Positions 37,007 to 47,679 of a stretch of 64,000 bases of DNA are shown piece after piece. The first letter of the stretch is position 1; each line of letters opens with the position of its first letter. Source of the stretch: Patella vulgata (Eukaryota; Mollusca; Gastropoda; Patellidae); contig NC_065882.2 of the NCBI RefSeq assembly GCF_932274485.2, positions 57,697,431 to 57,761,430 on the forward strand, in the 5' to 3' direction. Under the pieces are notes generated by a model. That model saw only the letters and a program-made list of their open reading frames with translations. It was not told the origin of the DNA and did not search any database. The translations under genes were made by a program, and so were the position numbers.

Positions 37007-37437
37007 GGGGTTTAACGTCCACTCGACACAAATTAGGTCATTTCGGGACTAACACATGGTTCAATTTTATTTCAATCATTCGCTTGCGCGTAGGGGTCTT
37101 TAGCAGTGGGAGAAAACCGGAGGACCCGGAGAAAACCGACGAGGTTGGACAGGCGACCCTACTCCTTGTCACGTACAACCGGGGAATCGAAACACCGCCA
37201 GTTCACTCAATGACAGACCAGAATAGTTTGAATTCTTGTATCGGCCTGTAAGCATGTAAATATATGTGTGTTAAATCATATCTTGTATGTGATCTTTATA
37301 GTGTGGTTAAAATATATCTTGTGACAGTAGCAATAAAATACTTACCCGTACAGGATATTAACAAGGCGGCTAGTTGGTTTAATCTCAAGTTTAGTTTTGT
37401 CAAAATAGGTATACTTCGATGACTCCCTACCCGCCAT
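35451..37437 (-). CDS. Unrecognised multi-pass membrane protein, four 5' exons (3' end not found)
   Basis: On the minus strand an ATG in good context (AAAACATGG) starts exon 1 (37346-37437), which encodes MAGRESSKYTYFDKTKLEIK and PTSRLVNILY. Exons 36612-36798, 35984-36121 and 35451-35580 follow, all with canonical AG/GT sites and agreeing phases. The joined frame stays open for about 181 residues. Exon 2 holds a hydrophobic segment (DAIAFLFWYIFLLYPFVAIA) and exon 3 another (NIINAVILCIIMMYHLMTVF) followed by a basic stretch. Exon 4 is hydrophilic (ELIPCDKRKKITQKLC). The last donor is CCAG|GTTAGT in phase 1, so at least one more exon is expected to the left. I do not recognise the family and propose no function. 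A SINE sits in the first intron. Confidence 0.65.
35984..36121 (-). CDS. Unknown membrane protein, exon 3
   Basis: This 138-bp exon has acceptor TATGTTTCAG and donor TCTTTA|GTGAGT, phase 0 at both ends. It encodes VGCFCRNQVNIINAVILCII, MMYHLMTVFQITKNIKKFKR and MWYISL: one hydrophobic helix followed by a basic, presumably cytoplasmic segment. Confidence 0.62.
36612..36798 (-). CDS. Unknown membrane protein, exon 2
   Basis: This 187-bp exon has acceptor TTTTTTTTCCAG and donor ATTGCT|GTAAGT. It encodes PFIKHNFLVHCGIILEKENG, KFAAKERFWHIFPTGGRYSI and a membrane segment DAIAFLFWYIFLLYPFVAIA. The frame is also open upstream of the acceptor, but that part has a different composition and is intronic in this model. 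Confidence 0.65.
36974..37219 (-). mobile_element. SINE A in the first intron of the unknown membrane gene
   Basis: It has an (AG)n tail, GAAATGGGGTTTAACGTCC, the full core, the CTCCTTGTCACGTACAACC block and the B-box region, and ends at TGACAGACC. The A-box half of the head is absent. AGAATAGT flanks it at 36966-36973 and 37220-37227. The core is well preserved, so the insertion is fairly young. Confidence 0.88.
37346..37437 (-). CDS. Unknown membrane protein, exon 1 with start codon
   Basis: This 92-bp coding segment runs from ATG (37435-37437) to donor TACGG|GTAAG, ending in phase 2. It encodes MAGRESSKYTYFDKTKLEIK then PTSRLVNILY. The next exon supplies one base to make Gly. There is no signal peptide; the N-terminus is hydrophilic. 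Confidence 0.62.
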
Positions 37438-37449
37438 GTTTTCTCCTAT

Positions 37450-39470
37450 CTAACTTAAACAAGAAATATAAATAGCTATCGATATAATAGTCAGATGATT
37501 ACGATTAAACATACATGTAGATACAGTTTTTTAAGTACTTATGGGGGTAATATTTCAACACACTAAAATGGAACTGTCAAATTAATCGTGTTACACAATC
37601 ATTACACTAACTCATACTGGTGAAATAATAGTGGTTTTACAAAATGGACCACGAGCTCATAATGCACGCTGACTTTACTCCATAATGTATAAAAAAAATG
37701 TACTGCCAGTTCGTTGAAATATTTGGGGAAAAAATATACCTAAATAATACGTTGTTATGTCGTGACATAAGAACGAGTCGCTGATATTTTAATGCAAAGT
37801 TTTATAAGCTGTATTTGCACTATTTCTAGCATTGGTGATCAGAATATCACTTACTATACAAAGGTCGTCCTGTTTTCATCTGAATAAAATAAAACGTGGA
37901 CCTTAAAAGAGATATCAAAATCCCACCTGTCTATCACGAGTCTCCGTGACTTTTAATTGACCTCTTAAAGGATCGGTAGCCGTTTGGGGATCTTCGCCGT
38001 CGATAATAAAAGATTTCGATTTGACATGATTTGACTATTAATTTCGGGTAGTAAAGTTAGATTTTATATAAAAATTGCATGCAGCAATCAAGACTGACCC
38101 CAAATATATTAAAATACTTGTTATCTCAGGATGCTGTGCCAAATCGGTCGGTTTGTGTCTTTTTTTCATAGACTGGACCTTGTCAGCTAAAATCAGATCT
38201 TTGATGAATTTAAACACGTTACTGAAAAACCTGACCTGCCTTATATTTAAGCCAACGAAAAGGAATCATATTATAATGGTGATAAATTTATGAACTATTT
38301 CTATTATATTCTTTCAATAATTCCTTCATCCATTCTTCATTCATTCAATTAACCGTTTCTATTATTCTTATATTTCTGTTAATCCCTCATTTTAATTAGA
38401 CGTTAAGCTATACTAATCTATTGACAGACGCTTAACAGCTGACACATTAATGAGTTTAATTACTACCTTATTGTTTTATTTTATTGCAATGTCTTTTATA
38501 TTCTAATCTTTCCTCTTTAATTGTTATTAGTATAGTTGGGGTATATTGTTAATTCCTTAGATACCATTTTATTATAAATACCGATTTGTACAATTATATA
38601 GCACTCTAGGTTTCATCCCGTTTCCAGGACAGTTACTCTGCTTGTCGGACGTGCTGTTCTCCGTATATGATGTTTAATGTTTTCCGGTAATAAATAGTGT
38701 CAAGGATAGTTCCAGTCTGTACTTATTATCGAAGATTTACACTGCTACAATATTCCTAAGCAACGACTTGCAGTGCCAATAAGATTTGTCTTCTGTCGTT
38801 AATACAAAATCAACCAAATCTTAATGGCGGTATGATAAATTGAGAAGTTTGAAAGAAAATACATGTATATCAAATGCTTCTACTTTATAGCATCCAAAAG
38901 ATAACGGTTTAATAGACTAAAAGTTCTTACCTACGAATTTTCGCCTGTTTCAAAATATCACCCCATTCACTTGCCTGTTACTGGCAGAGCCTATAGAAGA
39001 AACATAAACCTTCAAGAATAATATAGTATGTGATAAATTCAGGTATTATTACTAAATTGTAAACTTGAATTCAAGATAGATTAAAAATAACATAACTTAT
39101 TATATCATAACTTGGCAAGATGTAGTCATATCGGGAAACAGTTATTCACGATAGGGTCAACGTACCTGGTGTCAATTTGTAGGAAAAAAAAGCAGTGATC
39201 GGATGGACGTCAAACACATGCCCTGGTAATATTAATCATCGGTGCAGTTATAATACATAATGATGTATAATACATCGCAACGCATATAATATTGTAATGT
39301 GAATGTATATATATATTACATTCAATCGTGTCTTTTGTACTCTAATTTCAAATCAGTTATGTTCGGCGAAATACGCCAGAAGTCTCAATCGAATGGCAAT
39401 CTCTCTACCGTCTGGTTATTCCAGTCTACACCGATAGTATTTATTGCGAATACTCTCCAACTTGTATAGA
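37450..39470. other. Upstream of the unknown membrane gene; nothing recognised
   Basis: AT-rich sequence upstream (minus strand) of the start codon at 37435-37437. No TATA box or CpG-rich promoter stands out and no second gene is visible. Confidence 0.4.
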
Positions 39471-39479
39471 ATATGTCTA

Positions 39480-39665
39480 GCTCCGTTCTGTGAGTCCCTT
39501 GTTACATTCGTGTACCAATGGTAAAATGTTTATTTTGTCTTAAATATTCGATACCAGAAGCCCATACTTTCCAGGTAAGATCACAACACCAATGTTGATT
39601 TAAACTGACAAATAATTCGTGCTTTCAATGTCGAAGACTTTGAAAGATATTGAGTTAGAGACTTT
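39480..39665 (+). repeat. Dispersed repeat D, fragment
   Basis: AAAATGTTTATTTTGTCTTA, CACCAATGTTGATTTAAACT, TTCGTGCTTTCAATGTCGAA and TTGAGTTAGAG align with 40465-40600 in the same order. This copy lacks the hAT-like insertion found there. Confidence 0.7.
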
Positions 39666-40319
39666 ACTACTTTAATTAGAAAAAAGACAAAAATCGGTCG
39701 AATAGATAATACATTCATTTGTGCATCATCGTCGGAGATAAGTATTTTTGTAAATTTCATTAAGTTTTTCTCCTGGTGTTCCGTGTCTAATAACCTAGAA
39801 ATAAATCGCACGAAATCACAAATCCATGATATATTGACCTCAACACACTAAAACCCGTCAATAAGACAGAAAAAAGATACCCTGTGTTTTGTTTTGTTAT
39901 TTCCTACGTGTAAACTTTAAAATTGAAAATAGCAGGGTGTATATGACCTCAGAAACCACATCCACATGAACATCAAAAATATACATGGCATATCTTAAGA
40001 CAACAGGATACATTATGCTCGTGACCATACAAAAATAATATGAGGGCGGTTTCTTTCGGATTATAAACTAAAAGAACAGTAACACAAATCGAACATTTGT
40101 CGTTTAAAAAATAGCGATTTCCTCTAAACACCAACTGAAATATGAATAGAAACTTTATACACTTTAAACTGTGTATATTATAGTTCACTCATATTAAAGG
40201 GGGTGTGGCTCTATTCTTTGGAACTTTAAAAAAGACGAAAATGGGTCTAAAAGTACATATTAGTGTAATATGGATGTTTATAAAGTGATATATATTACGC
40301 CTGATTGGTCCATTCTACA

Positions 40320-40600
40320 CGTTTATTCAAAATTATTATTTTGTCGTTTGTCAATCAACTATTACTAATTACTTCCGCATTGTCTTATAGGATTTGTTCT
40401 TCTTTGTTCATTACAAATGGCGCCCGAAATCATAGAATGCACGACTTGTGTAGTGATTATAAAATGTTCATTGTATCTTAAATAATGGATATATGGATCC
40501 CATATTTTCACGGCATTTAGCAACATCAATATTGATTAAAATGGACCTATATTCGTGCTTTTAATCTAGAATATTATGGAAAATACTGATTTAGAGCCTA
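40320..40600 (+). repeat. Dispersed repeat D, longest copy
   Basis: Its left half (TTTTGTCGTTTGTCAATCAA, CTTCCGCATTGTCTTATAGG, TTCATTACAAATGGCGCCCG) matches 45690-45810. Its right half matches 39480-39665. The hAT-like element is inserted at its right end. Confidence 0.7.
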
Positions 40601-40909
40601 GGTTACCAACTTCGGGGTTGCTACCCCAACTGGGGTCGCGACGCACTTTTCATGGTGTCGTGGCGGACAACTCTAAACCTTTTGCTAAAAACATTTTAAT
40701 CTCTGACCTAAACACCTCTTGCCACATTGCCAATCGTTCTTTCTCCTCTCAAGCTCACGATTTGCTTCTCCAGTCTCTCATTGCAGCATTTTGATCTGTA
40801 AATAATGATGACGTTTCATAGTAAAGGGTGACTTTGTTCTTCGAGCGGCCGCGATCAGATGATGGTTTCTGGAATGGGGTCGCAACTAACTAATGGTTGG
40901 GAATCACTT
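40597..40909. mobile_element. hAT-like non-autonomous element with 8-bp target-site duplication
   Basis: ATTTAGAG is repeated at 40589-40596 and 40910-40917, the 8-bp signature of hAT transposition. The ends are degenerate inverted repeats (CCTAGGTTACCAAC against AAGTGATTCCCAAC), resembling the CAGTGGTTCCCAAC ends common in hAT MITEs. GGGGTCGCGACG and GGGGTCGCAACT lie subterminally. A related segment at 39.6 kb has the uninterrupted site (GAGTTAGAGAC). No transposase is present. The short open frame across the element looks non-coding. Confidence 0.8.
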
Positions 40910-41871
40910 ATTTAGAGGATTAGATCCTTTAAGTATAATATATACACTGTTTCGTGCATTGTGTGTGTTACTAGAAAGAAAGAAATATCTGAAAAGTCTT
41001 ACTTTGATGGACAAAAACCAAATCACCGCCACCCTAATCTGAATTTCCATATCAACCAAGAGCACTGGATAATCAAGAAGGGTTAAGCATACTATGCCTT
41101 GTGTACGTAAATCTCTCAATCTAGGTGACATAACTTCCCAAAGAAACCAGAAGCGAAGTGGCATCGCTGGCTTTCGAGTCAGTAAGCATACACTATCTCG
41201 TGCATTAGAATTTAAAAATTGACAAAAATTTCTTTTTAACTTTGCGAACCCCAATTAGCAATCTGGCACTTTAAAATCTCATGTAAAAGCTAGAAAGAGA
41301 AATTTCCCAGTAGCACACGTCGTGACGTACGCCTCTCTTCCGTGTGTGCCGACATGTCAGATAATAAACCCCATTGCATTTCTAATATTTTGCCCATACA
41401 ATGACATTATAGAGGGTGGGGGGGGGGGGTATATACATCTGAATGAAAATACCACAGACTAGTTTTATTGTGAAAAAAATCTTCACAGCATTTCACGAAG
41501 AATTTGTATTTGAGCGGATCAAGATAAAATGAACAACGTATTTTACTTGTAGCGGTGTAGATTGGGATACTAGTCATACGATAATCTGGTTGAACCATCC
41601 GCTGACATGTATACCCATTTAGACAACATTTAATAAACTATTTACAAAACAATACTAACTAGTTACGAAAAACAGATCATTAAATTTCAAACATTTGTGG
41701 TATTTGAATGACTTCCCACGATTTCATGTTACGCAAATCAACAAAACACGGGTTGAACAAATGATACGTGAAAACAGCAAAGCTAGATACACTTATAAAA
41801 TATACAAAAACTGACAGAGAACAAAATATAACGAAAAGGTGTATAAAATTAAGGTATTTTTATTCCGATAA

Positions 41872-42094
41872 TGGGGTGGGGGTGGGGGTGGGTGGCTGAA
41901 TGGTTAGCACTTTTGCGCTGTATCATAAGGTCTATCATTGAGTCAACTGGCGTGGTTTCGATTGCCCGGTTGTACGTGTCCAACCTCCCATTGCTAAAGA
42001 GCCCTACGCGCAAGCGAATTATTGAAATAACCATATGTTAGTCCCGAAATGACCTATTTTGTGTCAAGTGGACGTTCAATTCCATTTCTCTCTC
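41872..42094 (+). mobile_element. SINE A with head, internal deletion and 11-bp target-site duplication
   Basis: It starts with a G-rich run, then a tRNA-like A box (TGGCTGAATGG) and B box (GGTTTCGATTGCCC). Part of the central domain is deleted between TGTACGTG and TCCAACCTCC. The distal part and GACGTTCAATTCCATTTCTC follow. TATTCCGATAA flanks it at 41861-41871 and 42095-42105. Confidence 0.9.
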
Positions 42095-42240
42095 TATTCC
42101 GATAAAGACACAAATCTAGTACATTACCTCCCTTGTGGCAACCTGATTGCTTTTCCGGTTCAAAATGATCTCTGATTCTTATACTCCGATCTGGTCATCA
42201 GTGACTTGGATTGTGTGTTCCTTGTCGTTTTGGGGGTTTT

Positions 42241-42264
42241 TTTTCGGGGGGGGGGGGGGGGGTG
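42241..42264 (+). repeat. Poly(G) tract
   Basis: A run of about 17 G follows TTTTTTTTC. Similar shorter G or C runs lie near 5473, 5771, 8359, 33237 and 41418. Confidence 0.85.
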
Positions 42265-43214
42265 TTAGTTACGGTAAAATTATAATTGCCCCCCACTCCC
42301 AATCATCCCCCCCCCACTCCCACACACACAAACCAGCAAGCAAGCAATTTGATCTCTCATCTAGACTAAAGGTGTGCTGACGACAGATAACTATTTTGAA
42401 TATAACGCTAATATATAAATAATATCAATATAATAAATCAAGGACGGGGTTATTCATAACAACGGTTTTTGAGAATAAAGATTACCTCATATAAACACTG
42501 TATTTATGAATTATGATTACGTCGTAAACACTTTTGAAGCATGGATGACCAATCAACTCTAACCCAACCTTAACCGTAGCCAATTGAAGCTTTCAAGTAT
42601 TCCCTTTTCTTGTGTATTATACTCAAGTCCCAATAAAAGTTTCCTTAACACTAACCCTTAATGCGAACAACCTCTTCCATAAATTAAAATGATATCCTTA
42701 TCTCCAAGAAACTATATAAATAAAACGATGAATAAAAAACAGTTAACTCTAGGTTAACACGACATATCAACATTAGTATAAATAGTGCATATAATATGAT
42801 ATGGTTATACAGACATCTTATATCCTGAAGAACTTGACTCTTTTCCTGACTCAAGCGATCTTTCTCTTATTTGACTGCCAGTAAAGAAATAAATTAATTT
42901 TACACGTATGCATATTAAACTGGGTCATTATTTACAGATAAAATAGAATTTTCAACAAGGATACAGCAGAGCTGTCAAGCTATTTAAATATCTGACAATA
43001 TAGTTTGGTTTTTTTATTTACAAATTATGAATGACCCTATTCGAAACTATGACTTCAAGTCATTTACTTTCTTTTATCTATTTATCGAGCACAAACCAAT
43101 AATAGGTTAACTTTATAATGCTAAAAAAAAAAACATTCGAGAAAATATTATCGGACAAAATGTCAAACTTCCATAGAAATGGTAAAAAGTATTGTGATCA
43201 GCCTGAAAGCTGTG

Positions 43215-43510
43215 GGGGTGGCCGAATGGTTAGCGCGTGTGCGTTGTACCATAAGGTCTTTCATTGAGTCAACTGGCGTAATGTCGATTCCCAGGTTCTA
43301 CGTGAAAGAGTAGGGTCACCTGTCCAACCTCGTGGTTTTTCTCCGGGTTCTCCGGTTAACTCCCACTGCTAAAGACCCCTACATGCAAGCCAATTACTGA
43401 AATAAAATTGAACCATAAGTCCCGAAATGACCTAGTTTGTGTCGAGTGGACTTTAAACCCCATCTCTCTCTCTTTCTCTCTCTCTCTCTCCCCCTCTCTC
43501 TCTCTCTCTA
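43215..43510 (+). mobile_element. SINE A, most complete copy
   Basis: This copy shows the family layout: A box TGGCCGAATGG, spacer, B-box region GTCGATTCCCAGG, CACCTGTCCAACCTCGTGG, core TCTCCGGGTTCTCCGG, GCTAAAGACCCCTACATGC, distal AACCATAAGTCCCG, GACCTAGTTTGTGTCGAGTG, a degenerate GGACTTTAAACCCCAT end and a long (CT)n tail. An imperfect duplication flanks it (AAAGCTGTG at 43206, AAAGCAGTG at 43511). The head resembles a Ser/Leu-type tRNA but is not a functional tRNA gene. Confidence 0.9.
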
Positions 43511-43519
43511 AAAGCAGTG

Positions 43520-45220
43520 TGCGTTGGGTGGGGAGGTGTCCTAATAAAATAAGGTATTATTTGAAGATGGTCTTGAATCGAAGAAACAATGTATAGGAGA
43601 TAATCTACTGGACATGAAGTTAACTGCTCCAATACCAAATTGACCGGAAAGAAGGTTATGCAGGGATACAACATTATAATAAGCCACTATATGTCTGTAT
43701 ATGCACGGCATGGTTCAATTTAAGCCTCTTGTTTTCTGCTTTCAGAAATTCCAACGAGAGGGGTGCGAAACTTTTTAATAGATAATCTGACTTTTAGAAA
43801 AGTGGAAACTCACTGGAAATACCACGCTTACCTATGTGGGGGAGGGGCGGGGTCTGTGGGTCGTGTGGGTGCGCACATATTTGGTCGTACTATAAGTAAT
43901 TAAGTAATATGTTTGATATCCCATATATTATGGTGTACCGGGCTAGCTGTAAACCTCTCCTCGATTCAGAACACTGCACTGCCAAAGACTACGTACATTA
44001 TCCACAATATAGAATAACGAAATACAATTGTCATAAATGTGTTTACATGAATAGAACTGTGCTGAAAGGTATGATAAATATTTACAAATTCCTTCTACCT
44101 CCATGTATAAGTTTCAGTCACCGTAACGCATATTCGTGACAATAATATAGTATAGGATCTCATTCGTTCAGTTACCTATGTCCATTACATAAGATTTTAT
44201 ATCAGAATGTGGATATAAACTTTGCCATGGAAATAGTCAACCCTTCTAAATTGCAGACACACACATGCATAATCATAAAACATCATTACTTAGCACGAAA
44301 TGTTCTGTAACATACCGGTAGATCTATATATAGAAACACGAGGCCACCTGTTTTGTATATCAGCGTAAACTTAATTTTAATTTTGAAGAAAGTATACTTA
44401 TTAAGTTGATATATATTGATCGGATTTTCGCTGATTCGTGAATAACAACCTATTTCCAAACGATCAAGATATTTCTCTATAGTTGTTTAAAATATGTGTA
44501 TTACAGCTTAAATGAAGTAAATTGTGTAATAAAAAGGATTCCTAAAATAGAAAATATTATGTGTAGACTATACATACTTGTTTCATGACGTCTTGGTTCT
44601 TGAAATTCTGTTTAGAGAGTATACTCCTGTAACTAAATGAAACATTCAAACATATCCAGAACTGGATTGTTTGAAGTTGATGCAAATGTTCATAGTTCTC
44701 GACATTTGTAATTATTATTTCTTATTTCGTGGTCCGTTTTTATGACTCGATATCACCTGTTCTGTAGTCTTAACACAAAGCTTCTGAAGTAGACCGTAAC
44801 GTGACATATAAATACAGTGTATACACACAGACTTATATTGATCTATTACCGGGTTTTTATTATCATGTTAGATATATAGGACTACGGGTAAAAGGTCACC
44901 GAGGTTAAAGGTATAAGCTAGTGTTGAAAAGTGTTATTTATACAGTTGAAATTAAACAATGTGTGATAGTACATAGGTCTATATATAGTTCACATATTTA
45001 CTGTTAGTTTATTTCACTGAAATAATTACGATAAAAAAAAAATGTACCTATGATTAACATAAGAAATATTATTTCCCCATCATTCACGATCTTATAATTG
45101 TCTATTCAGTAAAATTATCCTTGAATATTTATGAATGTTTAGACGGCTAAACCAGTCTAAAACGACGTGTTCTTATGACCCTGTATACCATTTTTTTTTT
45201 TTTTTGTATCGTTGGATTTT
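43520..45220. other. No gene seen
   Basis: AT-rich, with a G-rich patch at 43835-43875. The 76-codon open frame at 43909 lacks any recognised motif or splice context. Confidence 0.45.
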
Positions 45221-45225
45221 CCAAA

Positions 45226-45424
45226 CAGGGGTCTGTTTCACCAAATAGATATAATCCAAATTTTAGTAATTTGATTGGATAATATTAGATATAGATATAA
45301 TCCAAATTTTAGTAATTTGATTGGATAATATTAGATTGATTTTAGTGCTTGGCCAATCAAAATTGAAGTATCTACTAAAATTTGGATTTTATCTTTAGTT
45401 AAAATTTCGTGAAACAGGTCCCTG
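45226..45424. mobile_element. Small inverted-repeat element (MITE-like) with internal 46-bp duplication
   Basis: The left end CAGGGGTCTGTTTCACCAAA and the right end (reverse complement CAGGGACCTGTTTCACGAAA) are inverted copies, and the similarity extends to ATCCAAATTTTAGTA on both sides, about 45-50 bp. Inside, a 46-bp unit starting AGATATAATCC is repeated at 45247 and 45293. I find no clear target-site duplication, so the superfamily is unassigned. Confidence 0.65.
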
Positions 45425-45659
45425 GTTTCAGTGGCAGAAGAAGGAGAGTCTGACAAAACGGTCTAATAGACAGCGACGAAAAACCGAGGTTCGGTATTTA
45501 CCATTGACAGCATGTTAAAAATCTCCTGACAGATGGAGCCACGTGGTAACAGTGAAAAGGTGCTGGCCCACTAACAAATTGATCGAAAAGGTTCCACGGA
45601 ATTTGTCAGCATGGTTTCGATACGAAAACAGTCCAAGTTGAACTTGAGTCCATTATACG

Positions 45660-45662
<3 letters not shown>

Positions 45663-45694
<32 letters not shown>

Positions 45695-45815
45695 TTGTCG
45701 TTTGTGAATCAGTCATTACTAGTTAGGTCCGCATTGTCTTGTAGTTTTTCTTTGTTCATTACAAATGACACCCGAAACCATAGAAATACTCGACTCGTGT
45801 ACTGATTTATAAAGG
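45663..45815 (+). repeat. (ATT)n microsatellite and dispersed repeat D fragment
   Basis: About ten ATT units are followed by TTTTGTCGTTTGTGAATCAG, GGTCCGCATTGTCTTGTAG, TTCATTACAAATGACACCCG and CTCGACTCGTGTACTGAT, which match 40340-40460. Confidence 0.75.
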
Positions 45816-46107
45816 CAATTAAGAAATAATGACGAGCATTATTACACTACTTTGTAATTCGTTTGTATTCGGGCCTTTATACCATAGATTCCGGATTATA
45901 CCGTTTGCGAACTTTTTATAACTGATTTATCAGATGCTTACAGCCACAAAATTAAGGATCTAATATGTTCGAAAAGTACTACGTCCAATCAAACAATCGA
46001 GTACGGGGAATGGTGTATTTTTTAGGCAATAATTTTATTGTAATGAGGTAGAGACTAGAGAGTTGTAGAATGGGCTACCAAATGTATCATTACAACTGAT
46101 TACATCT

Positions 46108-46325
46108 CTAAATAAAATGGGGTTTAACTTCTACTTTTCTGCACCAATCGGGATAATTGCGGAAAGTGTACGCCTTGTGGTAATCTAAGATGAGGAGGGG
46201 TGCCCAGGCATTGTTACTACAGTCTATTCTTTTTTCGAATTCCAGCTGCCTGGGTTCTTTTAAGTGCACGCCGTTTTCACGGGATCTCGTTTTCCATCCC
46301 ATACGAACGACTAGACGCGATTCTT
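46108..46325 (-). mobile_element. SINE B copy
   Basis: It contains AAATGGGGTTTAACTTCTAC, TTCTGCACCAATCGGGATAA, GTACGCCTTGTGG, TTTTTTCGAATTCCAGCTGC, GGGTTCTTTTAAGTGCACGC, CCATCCCATACGAACGACTA and GACGCGATTCTTG. The head is missing or decayed. Confidence 0.8.
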
Positions 46326-46499
46326 GTTAGGCCATCTAATTTCAGGTCATCTTTATACGTTATCCATTCTTGATATTAGAGTTACATTAGGCTACACAGA
46401 AAACACATACAAAACATCCCGAACCAGAATTTTTGTTTTAAATATTATAATCAGTTCTATGAAGTACGTCCCATAAGTTCAAATTCTTCTCAACTACGT

Positions 46500-47260
46500 T
46501 CAGTAGGTATAAAAAATATTGTTATTTTGGTACATGTCGCGACCCCCGGTGCAGAGCCACGCCCATTTTCTCTTTGCGTGTCACTGTCAGCTACAGGCCG
46601 CAGTTTCTTGAAACATTGCATACCTATTCCATATACCCTAAAGATGGTTCCTATTGTTTTTGGTAAATTCCCGATCCACTGAGTCAAAGTAACGCCCATT
46701 TTTGCTTAGTGTGTCTGTGTGTTGCCTTTTTTGTCTGTAAATACTCTACAGGTTGCAATTATGAATATAGATTTTGTTCAAATTCAGCATATCAATCATA
46801 TCAATAACAGGGTTATTATATTGTTCCATCTTCAGCACCCATGGGTAGAGCCACGCCCAATTTTTGTCTTTATCCTATACAGAATGCAATTCTTAATGGA
46901 TCATCTTGGGACTTGGCATATTGCGTGTCTGTGTGTCAGCTGCAGGCCGCAATTTTTAATGTATCGTCTTGAAACTCTGCATCCCTATTCCTTATACTCT
47001 AAGGATGATCCCTATTGTTTTTGGCCAATGCCCCATCCCCAGGGGCAGAGTCACGCCCATTTTGCTTAGTGTGCCGTCTTTTTTGTCTGTAAATACTCTA
47101 CAGGTTGCAATTATGAATAATTTTTGTGTATATCCTCTACAGACTGCAATTCTTAATGGATCATCTTGGGACTTGGCATATTTATTCCTTATACGGTAAA
47201 GACCGCAACTATTTATTTTGTTGCATGCCCTGATCCCCTAGGGTGGTGTCATACCCACCT
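46500..47260 (+). repeat. Diverged modular tandem array
   Basis: Modules of about 140-200 bp recur. Each carries phrases such as GCAGAGCCACGCCCATTTT (near 46550, 46690, 46845, 47045 and, degenerate, 47245), CTACAGGTTGCAATTATGAA (46740, 47092), CAATTCTTAATGGATCATCT with TGGGACTTGGCAT (46880, 47145) and GATCCCTATTGTTTTTGGC. It resembles repeat-derived noncoding DNA seen in other molluscs (from memory). The short open frames inside shift with the modules and are not genes. Confidence 0.7.
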
Positions 47261-47679
47261 TTTGTTAATTAGTATGTAAATTTTGGCAAAACAAACCCAA
47301 TACATCGCTTTCTTTGTCTGATCTCCTTTCTTTGTCTCATCTCGTGTTAAAATTCACCCCACTACCTAATACATATACAAAGATTGTGGACACTCTAAAT
47401 ACGTGTTAAGAATCACAAATTCCTGGGTTATGCCCCATTTTCCAACAGCCTTGTAAACGCGATCGAGGCCACAGTTTTAAATGATTTTTCAAATTTGGTG
47501 CGAAGAATTGAGTCATGAGAGGATGAACCCTATCGATATTCAGAATTCCCTAACTTTCTGTTCTGGATTTATCTCCCTTTCTGAAAACCTTATGCTTGTG
47601 ACAGAGATTACACTTCTCAACTGATTTATTTCAAATTTGATGTGAAGCATTTAAAATACAAACGCATTTCATTTTTTTG

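Noticed and set aside
40576-40794. A 72-codon plus-strand open frame
   Set aside because: It crosses the boundary of the hAT-like element and begins in repeat D, so it cannot be an old conserved gene.
43215-43300. A tRNA gene on the plus strand
   Set aside because: A- and B-box-like words are present, but the sequence cannot fold as a cloverleaf with an acceptor stem and is joined to the SINE A core. It is the SINE head.
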